Assembly: GCA_002077065.1 (NCBI GenBank)
Contig: NAJO01000045.1
Span: forward strand, 124,001 to 188,000
DNA: 64,000 bases
Reading direction: 5' to 3'
From: Cryoendolithus antarcticus
Taxonomy: Eukaryota > Ascomycota > Dothideomycetes > Cladosporiales > Cladosporiaceae
The notes under the pieces were generated by a model. That model saw nothing but the letters and a program-made list of their open reading frames with translations, did not search any database and was not told where the DNA came from. Below are positions 1 through 9,597 of the stretch, in pieces (position 1 is the stretch's first letter; each line of letters starts with the position of its first letter). The position numbers and the translations under genes were made by a program.

Positions 1-39
1 GTCGTCCATGGCGTCGTCGCCGTGTGGTTTGCCGGACAT
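1..39 (-). CDS. 5' end of an unidentified gene (partial, leaves the left edge)
   Basis: An ATG in reasonable context sits at 39-37 on the minus strand and opens a frame that runs off the window, beginning MSGKPHGDDAMDD. Thirteen codons are too few to assign a function. The acidic, polar start suggests a soluble protein. It would be transcribed away from the adenylosuccinate lyase gene, sharing the 40-741 interval as a divergent promoter. It could also be a chance ATG. Confidence 0.35.
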   Translation of the reverse strand, partial: MSGKPHGDDAMDD

Positions 40-741
40 GATTGAAACTGATGCCTTGGACTTCGGTGCTTGAGTTCTAGCCAATGGTGCTATGGAAAAG
101 AATATATAACACTCGAAGGCTATGCTTAGAAATCTTTTGCGAATCTGAGAGAAGCGCGAAGTGACGTCGATCGTTTTAATCATTCACTTACCTGAACTTG
201 ATGGAGGCATTTGATTGATGCCCCTCCACCCCACTTCACATTCAAGCCTACTGCAGACAGATTTTCGGCGGGATATGCCACAGTAGAACTCATGCGCCAC
301 ACCATGAAGCATCCTGATCACGGTTGAGATGAAGGGAACCTAGATAGTGTGACTCTTAGCTGTTCTCGTTAACGAAGAAGCTACACAGAAGCTACCTCTG
401 TGCTAATATATCTGAACCTGTAACCATGATCTGCTATGTTGCTGTATCAATGAGGGGCCGGGCATGAACAACATTACCGAGTCTACTCTCTCACATGCGT
501 ATTACTTAGCATACTCGCTATTGTAGTTGCACTTATAGTAGCATACGAGCGTTCAGGCTTTCAGTGAGAGGCAGAGGTACGGACGTGGGTTCCTGTGACT
601 CCGAAGCTTGGTGTGGATTGTACTTGCTTGTAGAAATTCATCAAAACTTTGTCATCCCTGGACTTCATATACACACCAGATCCTTCGACATCGACGGTTC
701 TCGTGGGATCAAAATCGAGACTCGAATCACTATCGCCCATC
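40..741. other. Intergenic stretch upstream of adenylosuccinate lyase
   Basis: No coding frame or RNA gene was recognised here. It probably holds the divergent promoters of the left-edge gene and the adenylosuccinate lyase gene. Short frames in it do not resemble proteins. Confidence 0.5.
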
Positions 742-2296
742 ATGGCAGGTCTCGATCAATATCAGAAGTATCACTCACATATGACCCAGCTCCCTGCGAG
801 TCGCTAATAATCTTCCAGCCCACTGAATTCACGTTACTGCTCGAAGGAGATGCAGTATGTGTTCTCGCCCCGGAACCGATTCAGTACATGGCGGCAGCTA
901 TGGGTATATCTTGCCGAATCTGAGCGAGAACTCGGACTGGATATCTCACAGGAAGCCATACAGCAGCTCAAAGATCATGTGCGAATCGAGGACAGCGAAT
1001 TCGACACAGCTGCTATCGAGGAGAAGCGTAGACGTCACGACGTTATGGCTCACGTCCATACGTATGGACTGGCTGCTCCTCTGGCTGCTGGTATCCTCCA
1101 CTGGGGTGCTACATCCTGCTACGTGACAGACAATGCCGACCTGATATTCCTTCGAGATGCACTCAATCTGCTACTGCCAAAGCTCGCCACAGTCATATCG
1201 CTGCTCTCCGATTTCGCGATAAAGCACAAGGCTCTCCCATGTCTCGGATACACGCACGGTCAACCAGCACAGCTCGTCACCGTTGGCAAACGCACCAGTC
1301 TGTGGATCACAGACCTACTCTACGACCTCCGCAACCTCGAGCGAACGAGAGATGACTTATTACAAGTTTTCCGTGGCGTCAAAGGCACGACTGGAACTCA
1401 AGCGTCTTTCCTCACAATTTTCAAGGGTGATCACTCGAAAGTTGAAGAGCTCGACGACCTAGTGACCAAGAAAGCCGGCTTCCTCGAACCCGAGATCAGC
1501 ACATCACAAACCTACTCTCGCAAGATCGATGTCGACGTCCTGCACTCTCTAGTGTCTTTCGGAGCTACGTGCGAACGAATCGGTGGCGACATCAGACATC
1601 TGGCTATGTTCAAGGAGCTCGAGGAGCCGTTCGAGGCCGAGCAGATTGGCTCGTCGGCAATGGCATACAAGCGTGATCCGATGCGAAGTGAACGGCTGTG
1701 CTCACTAGGCAGGAAGCTGAGAAACTTTGGCGGTGATGCGGAACAGACGTATGCTGCGCAATGGCTGGAGAGAAGTCTCGATGATTCGGCGATTAGACGA
1801 ATCAGTCTACCGGAGTCATTCCTGTGCGCCGATGCGTGCTTGCAGCTGCTGAACAATATCTCATCCGGCATGGTGGTGTACCCAGCGGTGATTCAGAGAC
1901 GTATCAACGCTGAGCTGCCCTTTGTAAGCCCTGCTAATGTTGCCGCATGCAGCTGATGCTGACTTTAGTGAACAGATGGCAACTGAGAACATCATTATGG
2001 CTCTCGTTGAGAAGGGCGTATCGCGACAAGAAGCCCACGAGCAAATCCGGGTACTCTCGCACGAGTCAGGTGCCGTCGTCAAGCAAGAAGGCAAAGACAA
2101 TGATTTGATCGATCGCATCAAGACCAATCCGTTCTTTGATCCGATCATAAAGGATCTCGACGCGTTGACGGACCCGCGTACGTTCATTGGAAGGTGTCCG
2201 GAGATTGTGGAGAAGCTAGTCAACACCAAAGTGAAGAAGGCGCTGGTGAAGTATGGCGATGTGAAGCTCAATGGGACGGCGGAGCTGTACGTGTAA
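742..2296 (+). CDS. ADE13: Adenylosuccinate lyase (purine biosynthesis), three exons
   Basis: Cytosolic enzyme that cleaves SAICAR to AICAR and adenylosuccinate to AMP, each releasing fumarate. Exons I read: 742-767, 819-1923 and 1976-2296, giving 483 aa against 482 in yeast Ade13. Intron 1 has the branch-like CTAAT before TTCCAG. Intron 2 separates ELPF from MATENII, as homology demands. The start MAGLDQYQ is chosen because joining exon 1 restores the conserved [11 protein letters not shown] stretch. Family boxes are visible: [31 protein letters not shown] and the superfamily signature [11 protein letters not shown]. In that signature the normally invariant Asn is Asp (residue 295), which is unusual. 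The rest of the protein looks intact, so I call it functional with that caveat. Confidence 0.93.
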
Positions 2297-3377
2297 TGTC
2301 GTTTGAGCGCGTTTGATTGTCGATAGCTGTAGGGCTAGCATTGGTATGACACAATGTCGTTGGTCAAATATCGCAGTGCTCTCACAAAGTTTCGAGGGGC
2401 TCTTATGCTAATGGAGGTGCACTTGCAACCGTGAATCGCTGAGCGCAGTGTCAATGAGCGCTTTCGGCCAGCCCTGTCTAGCCTGCTCGCTCTCATGGAT
2501 GGTGCATAAAGGATTCGGTATTGCGGGTGCACTTGTAGTAGCGTAGGAGAGGCTTGCGACTGTTGGAGAAGCGAAGGGGGCTCTCGAGAGCTGTTACATC
2601 AGCATCTATTTTGACACGCTCGGACTGACGATATGAGTGTACATATTGCTTCCATCTCGCTCAGTTTACTGTACCACACGGCGCTCATCTGAGGCGTTGC
2701 AGCACTCGCTATCCTGCGACGCAGCTTTTGGTATCGTTACCAGGACCGCCACTTGACTACCATCACCACCATCGCCGGACTGCCCTCCCGATCCCAACCT
2801 CCCGCCTCTGAGGAGTTCATGCCGGCCCTCTGAGGAGTTGTTGTCCGTGAAAACTGACCATACCTAGCGTCACTGTTCCCACATCCAATTATGGCCATCA
2901 TATTGCAGGGCATAGGCACGTAGACGCTCAGCGCATCATGCGCAGGCATGTGGGTGTGAGTCTAGTGTATCGAGAGGTTGTGGCGATGTTGTGTGGAGTG
3001 ATATGCGAGGGCCGTTTAGGCGTGTAGTAGTTAAACGGATGGTTGTTCCGATGCATTCTATGTTTTCTATGAGGCGTGGAGTGATACCGCGTTGTCGTGG
3101 TACGATTAATATATGTCCAGACACGCCTCCTTTGCGGTACATTTGTTCACCTTTGGTGTGTTGGAGCTATAAAGTACAGTATGTGTAGTGTCAGCTCATA
3201 TCGTATCTATCTTTAGCCTCGAACGTACCCCGGATTTGGAACTCCATCACCCCCGAGCATCAACACTTCGAAGATCCAGGCTCGATACCCATTGGAGACT
3301 CGCCAACAAACAGCATCGTTCACCAGATCAAGCCTCTCGCTCTCCCTCCGACTACACCCACCGCACTCTGATCCACG
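2297..3377. other. Intergenic stretch, no gene recognised
   Basis: Only short, low-quality frames occur on both strands. A partial direct repeat (CCTCTGAGGAGTT, twice between about 2808 and 2840) is the only structure noticed. Nothing resembles a tRNA or 5S RNA. Confidence 0.5.
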
Positions 3378-3851
3378 ATGGCTACCCTCGGCTCCTCCCG
3401 CAACATCTGGTCCACCCTCCCCCCACCCGCCGAATGCCTCGCAATTCTCGTCGGCCTAGCAGAAGTCTCCATCTTCGGCCTCGCCGGCCTAGCAAACACG
3501 ACCGAATTCGCAAAGGGCTACGGCCTTCCTCTACCAGCTGCCCGACCCGACGCGACTGCAGACTTAAAGGACGAGAAAGACGCCAACACTCAGCGCGCCT
3601 TAGTCGCTGCGATCGCAGCGCGGAACATCGAGAAGGGGATTATCATTTTGGCCTTCGCAACGTACTGGCGGGATAGGAGGGCGCTGGGGACGGTCGTTGC
3701 GACGGGTTTGGTTACTACGGTTGCGGATCTCATGCTGGTCAGGTGGTACGGGGTTAAGGAGGCGGTGTTTGGGCATATGATTGGGGTGTTCAATTGTGCT
3801 GCTATTGGTGGGGCCCTGCTTTACTGGGGGAGGAGCGATCCGCTGTGGTGA
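3378..3851 (+). CDS. Small integral membrane protein, DUF4267-like
   Basis: Single-exon 157-aa protein starting MATLGSSRNIW. It has four hydrophobic stretches (about residues 17-37, 80-95, 102-118 and 128-148), with a polar loop containing the acidic segment DLKDEKDANTQR between the first and second. The layout and the segments NIEKGI, ADLMLVRWYG and GHMIGVFNCAAIGG resemble the fungal DUF4267 family of unknown function. It probably sits in an internal or plasma membrane with both ends on one side. The ATG has a good context (CACGATGG). No enzymatic motif is visible, so no reaction can be given. Confidence 0.75.
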   Translation: MATLGSSRNIWSTLPPPAECLAILVGLAEVSIFGLAGLANTTEFAKGYGLPLPAARPDATADLKDEKDANTQRALVAAIAARNIEKGIIILAFATYWRDRRALGTVVATGLVTTVADLMLVRWYGVKEAVFGHMIGVFNCAAIGGALLYWGRSDPLW

Positions 3852-4418
3852 AAATTAGTATGCGGAGGGCATTGGTGGGATGTATAATTTGTACCGATAC
3901 GGCGAGGTACATTATTTCATTGGCACTATTTACAGCATTCGGCTCGTCATCCCTACTACTCATCTTCATACTGACTCCTCCTCTGTATGAGGCATCCTTT
4001 GCTCAACTCTGCGGGCTCCCAAGGCATTGATATCGCGCCTTCATGAGTGGATTCGTATGACCAGCAGCTTCTCTAGCGCGGCAGGTACTGTCGCCAGCGC
4101 GTCTGGGAGGAAGCACACCTCGAAATTGTTGCTGCGACTAGTTGCGAGCGGGTGTCATAGGCTCGCGACCGTTGCTATGCCATGGAGTGCAGGGGGAAGC
4201 GGCTCGATTCAATCGCCGTGGGCCTGCTTTTGCTGAGTTGGAATGTGTATTCGAACCAGGCAGGCATTTTGTAGAGTCGGCTATGACGTGGGCAACGACC
4301 GTCACTGGCTCATGGGTGGAGGCGTTCAGTCTCGCTAAAGTCTTCGAAAGGTCGGGCTGGTTGTCTTCGGTCGAAGCCTTGGAGGACCTCGGCTTTGACT
4401 CGATCATACGGGCTCAGA
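3852..4418. other. Interval between two convergent genes
   Basis: It contains overlapping frames on both strands (for example 4142-4453 plus and 4138-4407 minus). Neither has recognisable family features, and each is mostly the shadow of the other. Probably 3' untranslated sequence of both neighbours. Confidence 0.4.
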
Positions 4419-4643
4419 TCATGACGACTCCTTCCGCTTCAGCGCGTCCTTGACAGTTTGCTTGATGGAAATGCCTCCGAACAGCCATTTGTTGCCGTGC
4501 CTTCCGCACTCGCTGAATGTCCCGCTGCTTTGAGTGCGACGCTTGTTGTTCTTCGGAATGGACTTGGTCGAGTATGTGCTGTCCATGGAGAGATCGGTGC
4601 CAGTGCGCTTTGGCATTTGCAGATCGAAAGACTTGGAGCTCAT
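4419..4643 (-). CDS. Conserved-looking 74-aa fungal small protein
   Basis: I choose the internal ATG at 4643 (MSSKSFDL...), not the longer upstream frame, because the upstream extension is low-complexity. The product is 74 aa, basic and Ser/Thr/Lys-rich in its first half. It ends in an ordered-looking tail with the motifs SGTFSECGRHGN, KWLFGG and TVKDALKRKE. I recall similar small fungal proteins ending in CGRHxNxWLFGG followed by a TVKxxxxKKE-like helix, but cannot name a family from sequence alone. No signal peptide or membrane segment. Function unknown. Convergent with the DUF4267 gene. Confidence 0.55.
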   Translation of the reverse strand: MSSKSFDLQMPKRTGTDLSMDSTYSTKSIPKNNKRRTQSSGTFSECGRHGNKWLFGGISIKQTVKDALKRKESS

Positions 4644-5365
4644 AGTTGTGGTCTTTGGGCGTTGCTCGTGTTGTGATGTTCTTGGTGCGGATATGGTAAT
4701 CTTTGGGAGTTGCTGATATCTTGCTTTGATAGAAAAAGAGATGCTACGAGCGACCGACCTACTTCTATATATCTCACTCACCTGACGCGTCAAGCCCAAT
4801 GCCCAGAAATGCCTCAAGAGGCCGCCATGCAGTGCCTCTCAGGTGACTGGACTCAGGTGATTCACGGTGTTGCCGATTTCCGAGACTACGAAGTGGAAGG
4901 CCCACTGCGACGCATCCTTCAGCCCTACGAGGGTAGGTATGACTTCCAATTGGTTGCTGTCCTGCATGAGTGGATCGACGCCGAGCATTGAGTTCCGGGG
5001 ACGATGCCGGTGACGTGAAAGCTGTCGTAAGGCTGAAGTACCTGAAAACCGCGCACCTAATTGTAGGACTGTACTACAATCAGTTCATCGCACCATGGAG
5101 TGATGCCCAGAGCTGGGGACTCGTATTTAGAAGTCCGCCGGAGGGTCACACTGAGGACGACACGATGCGCACTCGACCTGTAGCCGTCCGCAGCACGGCA
5201 GTCGTTGCGACCACATCACTTGGCAAGCTCGGGTATCACACTAGGCCTCCACATGACAGACATATGCATGCAGATCATGAAGCAGGTCTGCCTCAGTCAT
5301 CATGCTACTTGCCGTTATCCGCGATCCATTCTAGGCAACAAGTTACGCATCACGAGCCACAGCGT
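4644..5365. other. Intergenic stretch with short frames
   Basis: Holds the promoter of the 74-aa gene, and between 5343 and 5365 the out-of-frame remainder of the FAD oxidoreductase C-terminus. A plus-strand frame ending at 4991 is not recognisable and is not called. Confidence 0.4.
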
Positions 5366-6826
5366 TCACTCTCCGCAACCTCTCGAATCCCTCCTCCCGT
5401 TCCTCGACACTTTCCATCTGCTGCACTGCTCTCGCCTCCCTTCTGTGCATAAGTACTTCATCGGCAGATCAGTCTCCTCCACCGCCTTGGTGATGCTCTC
5501 CTTCTCGGTCTTGCCATCGATGGCTGCTCGAACCATGATGGCCGCAGCAGCGCCTGACAGAAACGTGTTCGGCATGCCATGCCCGGTGAAGCCAGCAGCG
5601 ATGAACAGGCCAGGCCGACCAGGTACCGGTCCAACCCATGGCACTTCGTCGCGTGAGAAGCCCATGATGCCTGTCCACTCGTGCGTGGCTGTCAGCTCGA
5701 CGTATGGTTCCTGACCGCCAGACTCCTTCTCCGGCAAGTCAAACACCGTCACCAGTTGACGGCGCAAGTACGCCGCTGTCTTTGGGTCGACGAACGAGTC
5801 GTCCGTCACGCCAATGCTACGGGCATTTGTCCTGCCGCCGCCGAACATGAGATGTCCTCCGCGTTCGTTCGGTCGTTGGATCAGGTAGTCGTCTAGTCCG
5901 TCGCCTTCGAAGCCCATGCTTGTCTTGAGACGATGCTCACTAGATAGGGATTTGGACGGCTTGAGCGCTGACATCTGTCCGCGGCACGGCACAATGAAAT
6001 CGGTAAAATTCGGGAGGACGAACGAAGTGTATGCGTTCGTCGCAACAATTACTCGCTTGGCCAGTACTGTGCCGCGTGCAGTCTGGATCTCATAGCCCTC
6101 TCCAGTATTGGCTTGCGAGATGCCCTGCACGAGCGTGAATGTCTGCAGATTGAACGTCCCCTGCAGATCTGAAGCCGTGAGCAAGTCCTCCAGTAAATGC
6201 GCAACCAGCTTATAAGGCCACATCCTCGCCGCAACACTAGTGATCATAGCCCCATCAGCAGTAGCAATACGATACTTCGCAAGCTGCGTCTTGTCAGTGA
6301 CCAGTCGCATGAGATTAGCAAGATGGGGCGCATTGCCCTTCACGACTTTCAGCGCCTTTTCCGCTCTCTCGACTATCTCAGCACCATAGATCGCTCGCAC
6401 GCCAGGCTGAGAAACCCATTCGCAATCAATGTTCTCAGCCTCAATCAGTTGCTTAAGCGTGTTGTAGTTTCGTAACTCGAACTCGCCTATGCTCGGGTCG
6501 TGAGGATGCTCGAAAAGGAGTGGTTGACAGTGCCCTCCATTTCGTCCTGTGGCGCCCCAGCAGGCTTCTCGAGCTTCAAGCATGAGCACATCGAGTTTGG
6601 CATTGCTATGAGAGCCAGTTGGACGGAGTAGGTGGCGAGCTGCACTTGTGCCTGTGAGACCGCTGCCGATGACTACTACGTCGACTTTCTCGGGCAGATG
6701 TCGTGTGGATCTGTGACCGAGGAGAAGAGGTGAGGGTTCAGAATGCCAGAACGAGTTAGATGAGGTTTCGTGGGGAGGGCCGCATGGGGTGTTGGTTTTG
6801 GGGAGTTGGGGCATTTCGCGAGACAT
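5366..6826 (-). CDS. FAD-dependent oxidoreductase (DAO family), C-terminus apparently frameshifted
   Basis: A glycine/D-amino-acid-oxidase-type flavoprotein of 486 aa. The ADP-binding βαβ motif VVVIGSGLTG lies near residues 55-60, GRNGGHCQPLL follows as expected for the family, and ATHEWTGIMGFSRDEVPWVG with AAGFTGHGMPNTF forms the C-terminal FAD-contact region. The substrate is probably an amine or amino acid and cannot be fixed from sequence. The start is the ATG at 6826; the longer frame upstream begins with TTG. The last 28 or so codons of the annotated frame are implausible. In the alternative frame, from about 5440 down to a stop at 5343, the same DNA reads REARAVQQMESVEEREEGF and so on, which looks like the genuine charged helical tail. 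A one-base deletion around 5437-5445, real or a sequence error, explains this. Confidence 0.85.
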   Translation of the reverse strand: MSREMPQLPKTNTPCGPPHETSSNSFWHSEPSPLLLGHRSTRHLPEKVDVVVIGSGLTGTSAARHLLRPTGSHSNAKLDVLMLEAREACWGATGRNGGHCQPLLFEHPHDPSIGEFELRNYNTLKQLIEAENIDCEWVSQPGVRAIYGAEIVERAEKALKVVKGNAPHLANLMRLVTDKTQLAKYRIATADGAMITSVAARMWPYKLVAHLLEDLLTASDLQGTFNLQTFTLVQGISQANTGEGYEIQTARGTVLAKRVIVATNAYTSFVLPNFTDFIVPCRGQMSALKPSKSLSSEHRLKTSMGFEGDGLDDYLIQRPNERGGHLMFGGGRTNARSIGVTDDSFVDPKTAAYLRRQLVTVFDLPEKESGGQEPYVELTATHEWTGIMGFSRDEVPWVGPVPGRPGLFIAAGFTGHGMPNTFLSGAAAAIMVRAAIDGKTEKESITKAVEETDLPMKYLCTEGRREQCSRWKVSRNGRRDSRGCGE

Positions 6827-7115
6827 CTTTGATGTGATCAATAAGTGACTGAGCTCAGGCAATCAATGCTACTCAATGGTGATAGGTCTTCTCAGGCTAT
6901 ATGTAGGCGGTGATGCAAGACCGAACTTGTGCTGATCGGTGTTGTCGGACTAGACATCGAAGTTGAGGTGGAGTCACAGGTCGAGCTGTCGATAAGGCAG
7001 CTCCTGCATCGGTGTCGATCACTCGAATAGAGGTATCTGGAGGACCCTGTCCAGCTGCAGAAGGGAATTGAAATATATACACAACTATACAATTGCACGC
7101 ATGGAAACAATCTCG
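6827..7115. other. Short intergenic interval
   Basis: Lies between the start of the FAD oxidoreductase and the end of the CoA ligase, both on the minus strand. Nothing recognisable; it probably contains the oxidoreductase promoter and the ligase 3' UTR. Confidence 0.4.
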
Positions 7116-8934
7116 CTACAGTCTCGCACCCTGCTTCTTCATCTTCGCCTTCTCCTGATCCCTTATCATCCGCCTCAAGATCTTCCCACTCGGACTCTTG
7201 GGCACTACGTCAATGAACTCCACGCCACCTCTCAGCCACTTGTGGTTGCTCTTTAGCTTCTCCACGTGCTTGCAGATATCCCTCTTTAGCAGGCTGTCAC
7301 TTTCCTCGATCGAGCCGGGTGCCTTGACGACAAAGGCTTTGGGCACTTCGCCTTCGCGCTCGGAGGGAATGCCGATAACGACGCAGTCGTTCACCGCTGG
7401 GTGGGTGAGGAGGACTGCTTCGAGCTCGGCGGGCGCGACTTGCATACCCTTGACCTTGATGAGTCCGTGGTGTTGTCAGTATGTAGCCAGAATACCGTAA
7501 GATGGAACGGTAAACTCACTCCTTAATTCGGTCCACGATGAAGATGTGCTCATTTCCACCAGGGCTGACTCTTACTACCGCCTCATCACCAGTCCGCGTA
7601 TATCGCTCGCCGTCATCCTCAATGGTGAACGTCTCCTTCGTTGCCTTCTCATTCTTCAAGTATCCAAGGGTGTTGCTTGGTGTGCTCACCCACAGCTCAC
7701 CTGGCTGATCGTAGCCAGTGCACTCGACACCCTCGACTGTCACAATCCTGGCCTTGTACCCTGGCAACAAGCTACCCGAGCTGCCGAACCAGATGTCGTG
7801 CGTCGCGGACGTGCAAACCACAGTACATGTTTCGGTCATACCGTAGCCCTGCTTGATAGACCAATCCGGAAACATCCTCTGTAAATCTTCTGCCGTCTCC
7901 GCTCCCAAAGGCGCTGCACCAGTGAAGATAGCCTTCACGTGTGAGAGATCGTACTTCTTGACAATGTTCGCCGCCTTCGTGATGTGGATGATCATGGGCG
8001 GTACAAGATACAGCATAGCGATCTTGAAGTCCTGGATGGACTTCAGAAGCTGCTCGAAGTCGTACTTCGGGAGCACGATGACGCCGTCTCCGCGGTATAC
8101 GCCCGTATGGGTGACAACGACCAGGCCGTAGATGTGCGAGTAAGGTAGCAACCCCAGGCAGTTCTCAGTATACTTGGGCTGCCCGGGCTCTGGTTTCAGC
8201 TTCGAACGTCCAGGCTCCTCGTAGGTGTACATTTGCAGGACATTGGCGATGACGTTTCGATGCGAGATCATGACACCCTTTGGTAAGCCAGACGTGCCTG
8301 AACTGTAGCAGAGGAATGCTGTGCGCTCTGCACCTCCATAGGGACCAAGTCGTAGCTTCTCCAGCTGTGGCAGCTTTGCTCCTCGAGCGATGAAGTCGTC
8401 GACTGTCTTGATGCCCGGAGCGGTGGCGCCCAATGCAGCTTTCTCGGGCAGAGGCAGGATATATATCCTGTTCTCCGGAATGCCAGACTTCGCACATGCC
8501 TCCTTCGTAGTCTGTAGAAGTGTCGCGCAGGTGAACACAGCTTTCGCGCCAGAGTGCTTGAGCTGATACTCGAGATCCGGCGCACTATACGCCGCACTCG
8601 CAGCCGTGAGCACACCGCCGATCTTATGCACTGCCCAGCATACAGTTAGGTAATCAATCGTATTCACACTGAACAGCCCGACAACCTTGTCCCACTCTGA
8701 GCCCTCATTGACCTTGAAGCCGAGCTCCTCGACCAGAGCGCGAGCGACAAAGTCGACCCTCTGCTTCACCTCGGGGAGGCTGTATGTCTTTCCAGATAAG
8801 CCATCCGTGAACGGATTTCGGGAGTGCTTATGTGGATGTCGGCCGTGCTCCTCATCGAGCATGAACTGCTCAATGGTGAGATCCGTGGGAACCTTCGGGA
8901 GCTTGGGCGCCCATTTGGGAGGGAGGAACACCAT
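7116..8934 (-). CDS. Acyl-CoA / 4-coumarate-CoA ligase-like adenylating enzyme
   Basis: ANL-superfamily enzyme that activates a carboxylic acid as the acyl-AMP and transfers it to CoA. Exon 1 is 8934-7520 and exon 2 is 7464-7116, giving about 587 aa. The AMP-binding box YSSGTSGLPKG lies near residue 210, followed by the YGMTETC motif, a TGDEAVV segment, VDRIKEL(IKVKG) at the hinge and the catalytic-Lys region SPSGKILRR near the C-terminus. The last residues GARL form a PTS1-like tripeptide (ARL), suggesting a peroxisomal enzyme like other fungal 4CL-like ligases. Joining the exons in frame needs a donor GTGAGT at 7519 and an acceptor ending CGG at 7465-7467 instead of CAG; a CTGAC branch site lies just upstream. 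Chain length and substrate cannot be told. Confidence 0.88.
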
Positions 8935-9597
8935 GGCTGCGGTTTTACGCAGTGATCGCGTTACACGTGTGGGACGTCAGAAGTTCGTCGCGTGCTGCTG
9001 TGCAATCTTGAGAATGACGTGAAGCTCTCAATGGACCTCGGTCAAGCGTCTTGCGGTTTACAGACGAAATGAAAGAAATGCAGTACTCACAGGTGCCCTC
9101 AAACGTCGGAGGAGAAGAGTGACAGCTGCAGCAGATCTACTGCGCATACATACCTACTCCCGGCGGACCGAGTGGCTGGTCTAGGCGCTGCAGAAGGTGT
9201 GTCGATGCTCACCACACTTCTGACCACACGGCTGGCCTTGCGCGTGAGAGCTCGGAGATAAAACATTCCCCGCACTGCGGAGATGCACAGACCACAAGGT
9301 AATGAAGCCGCATTCGATCCGATCGAGGTGGAATAGCATCACGGGAAGTGCAATGGGGGAGATGGATATGCCTTCGAAGAGGTCATTCTAGTGACGACGC
9401 TGAAGTAGCAGCGAATACCTCAGTATGATGATGTACTAAAACAATCCGCACTGTAAGTCCTCAGCACGAAATTGCTGACAGTCGTACACAGAACGCCACG
9501 CTTGAACTCCCTCTGGCCAGAATCCGTACCATCTCGTCCATTGTGCCCTCCCAGAAGTCATTCACATTCATTCCGGCAAATTTGTGCGCTGCCAAAC
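8935..9597. other. Interval between the ligase promoter and the wetA 3' end
   Basis: No reading frame of quality. The ligase promoter lies at the left side and the 3' UTR of wetA at the right. Confidence 0.45.

Noticed and set aside
2808..2840. Short direct repeat CCTCTGAGGAGTT
   Set aside because: Only two copies, one imperfect, with no flanking structure; probably chance.
4142..4453. Plus-strand frame of 103 codons
   Set aside because: No family match, no clear start context, and overlapped by an opposite frame of similar length.
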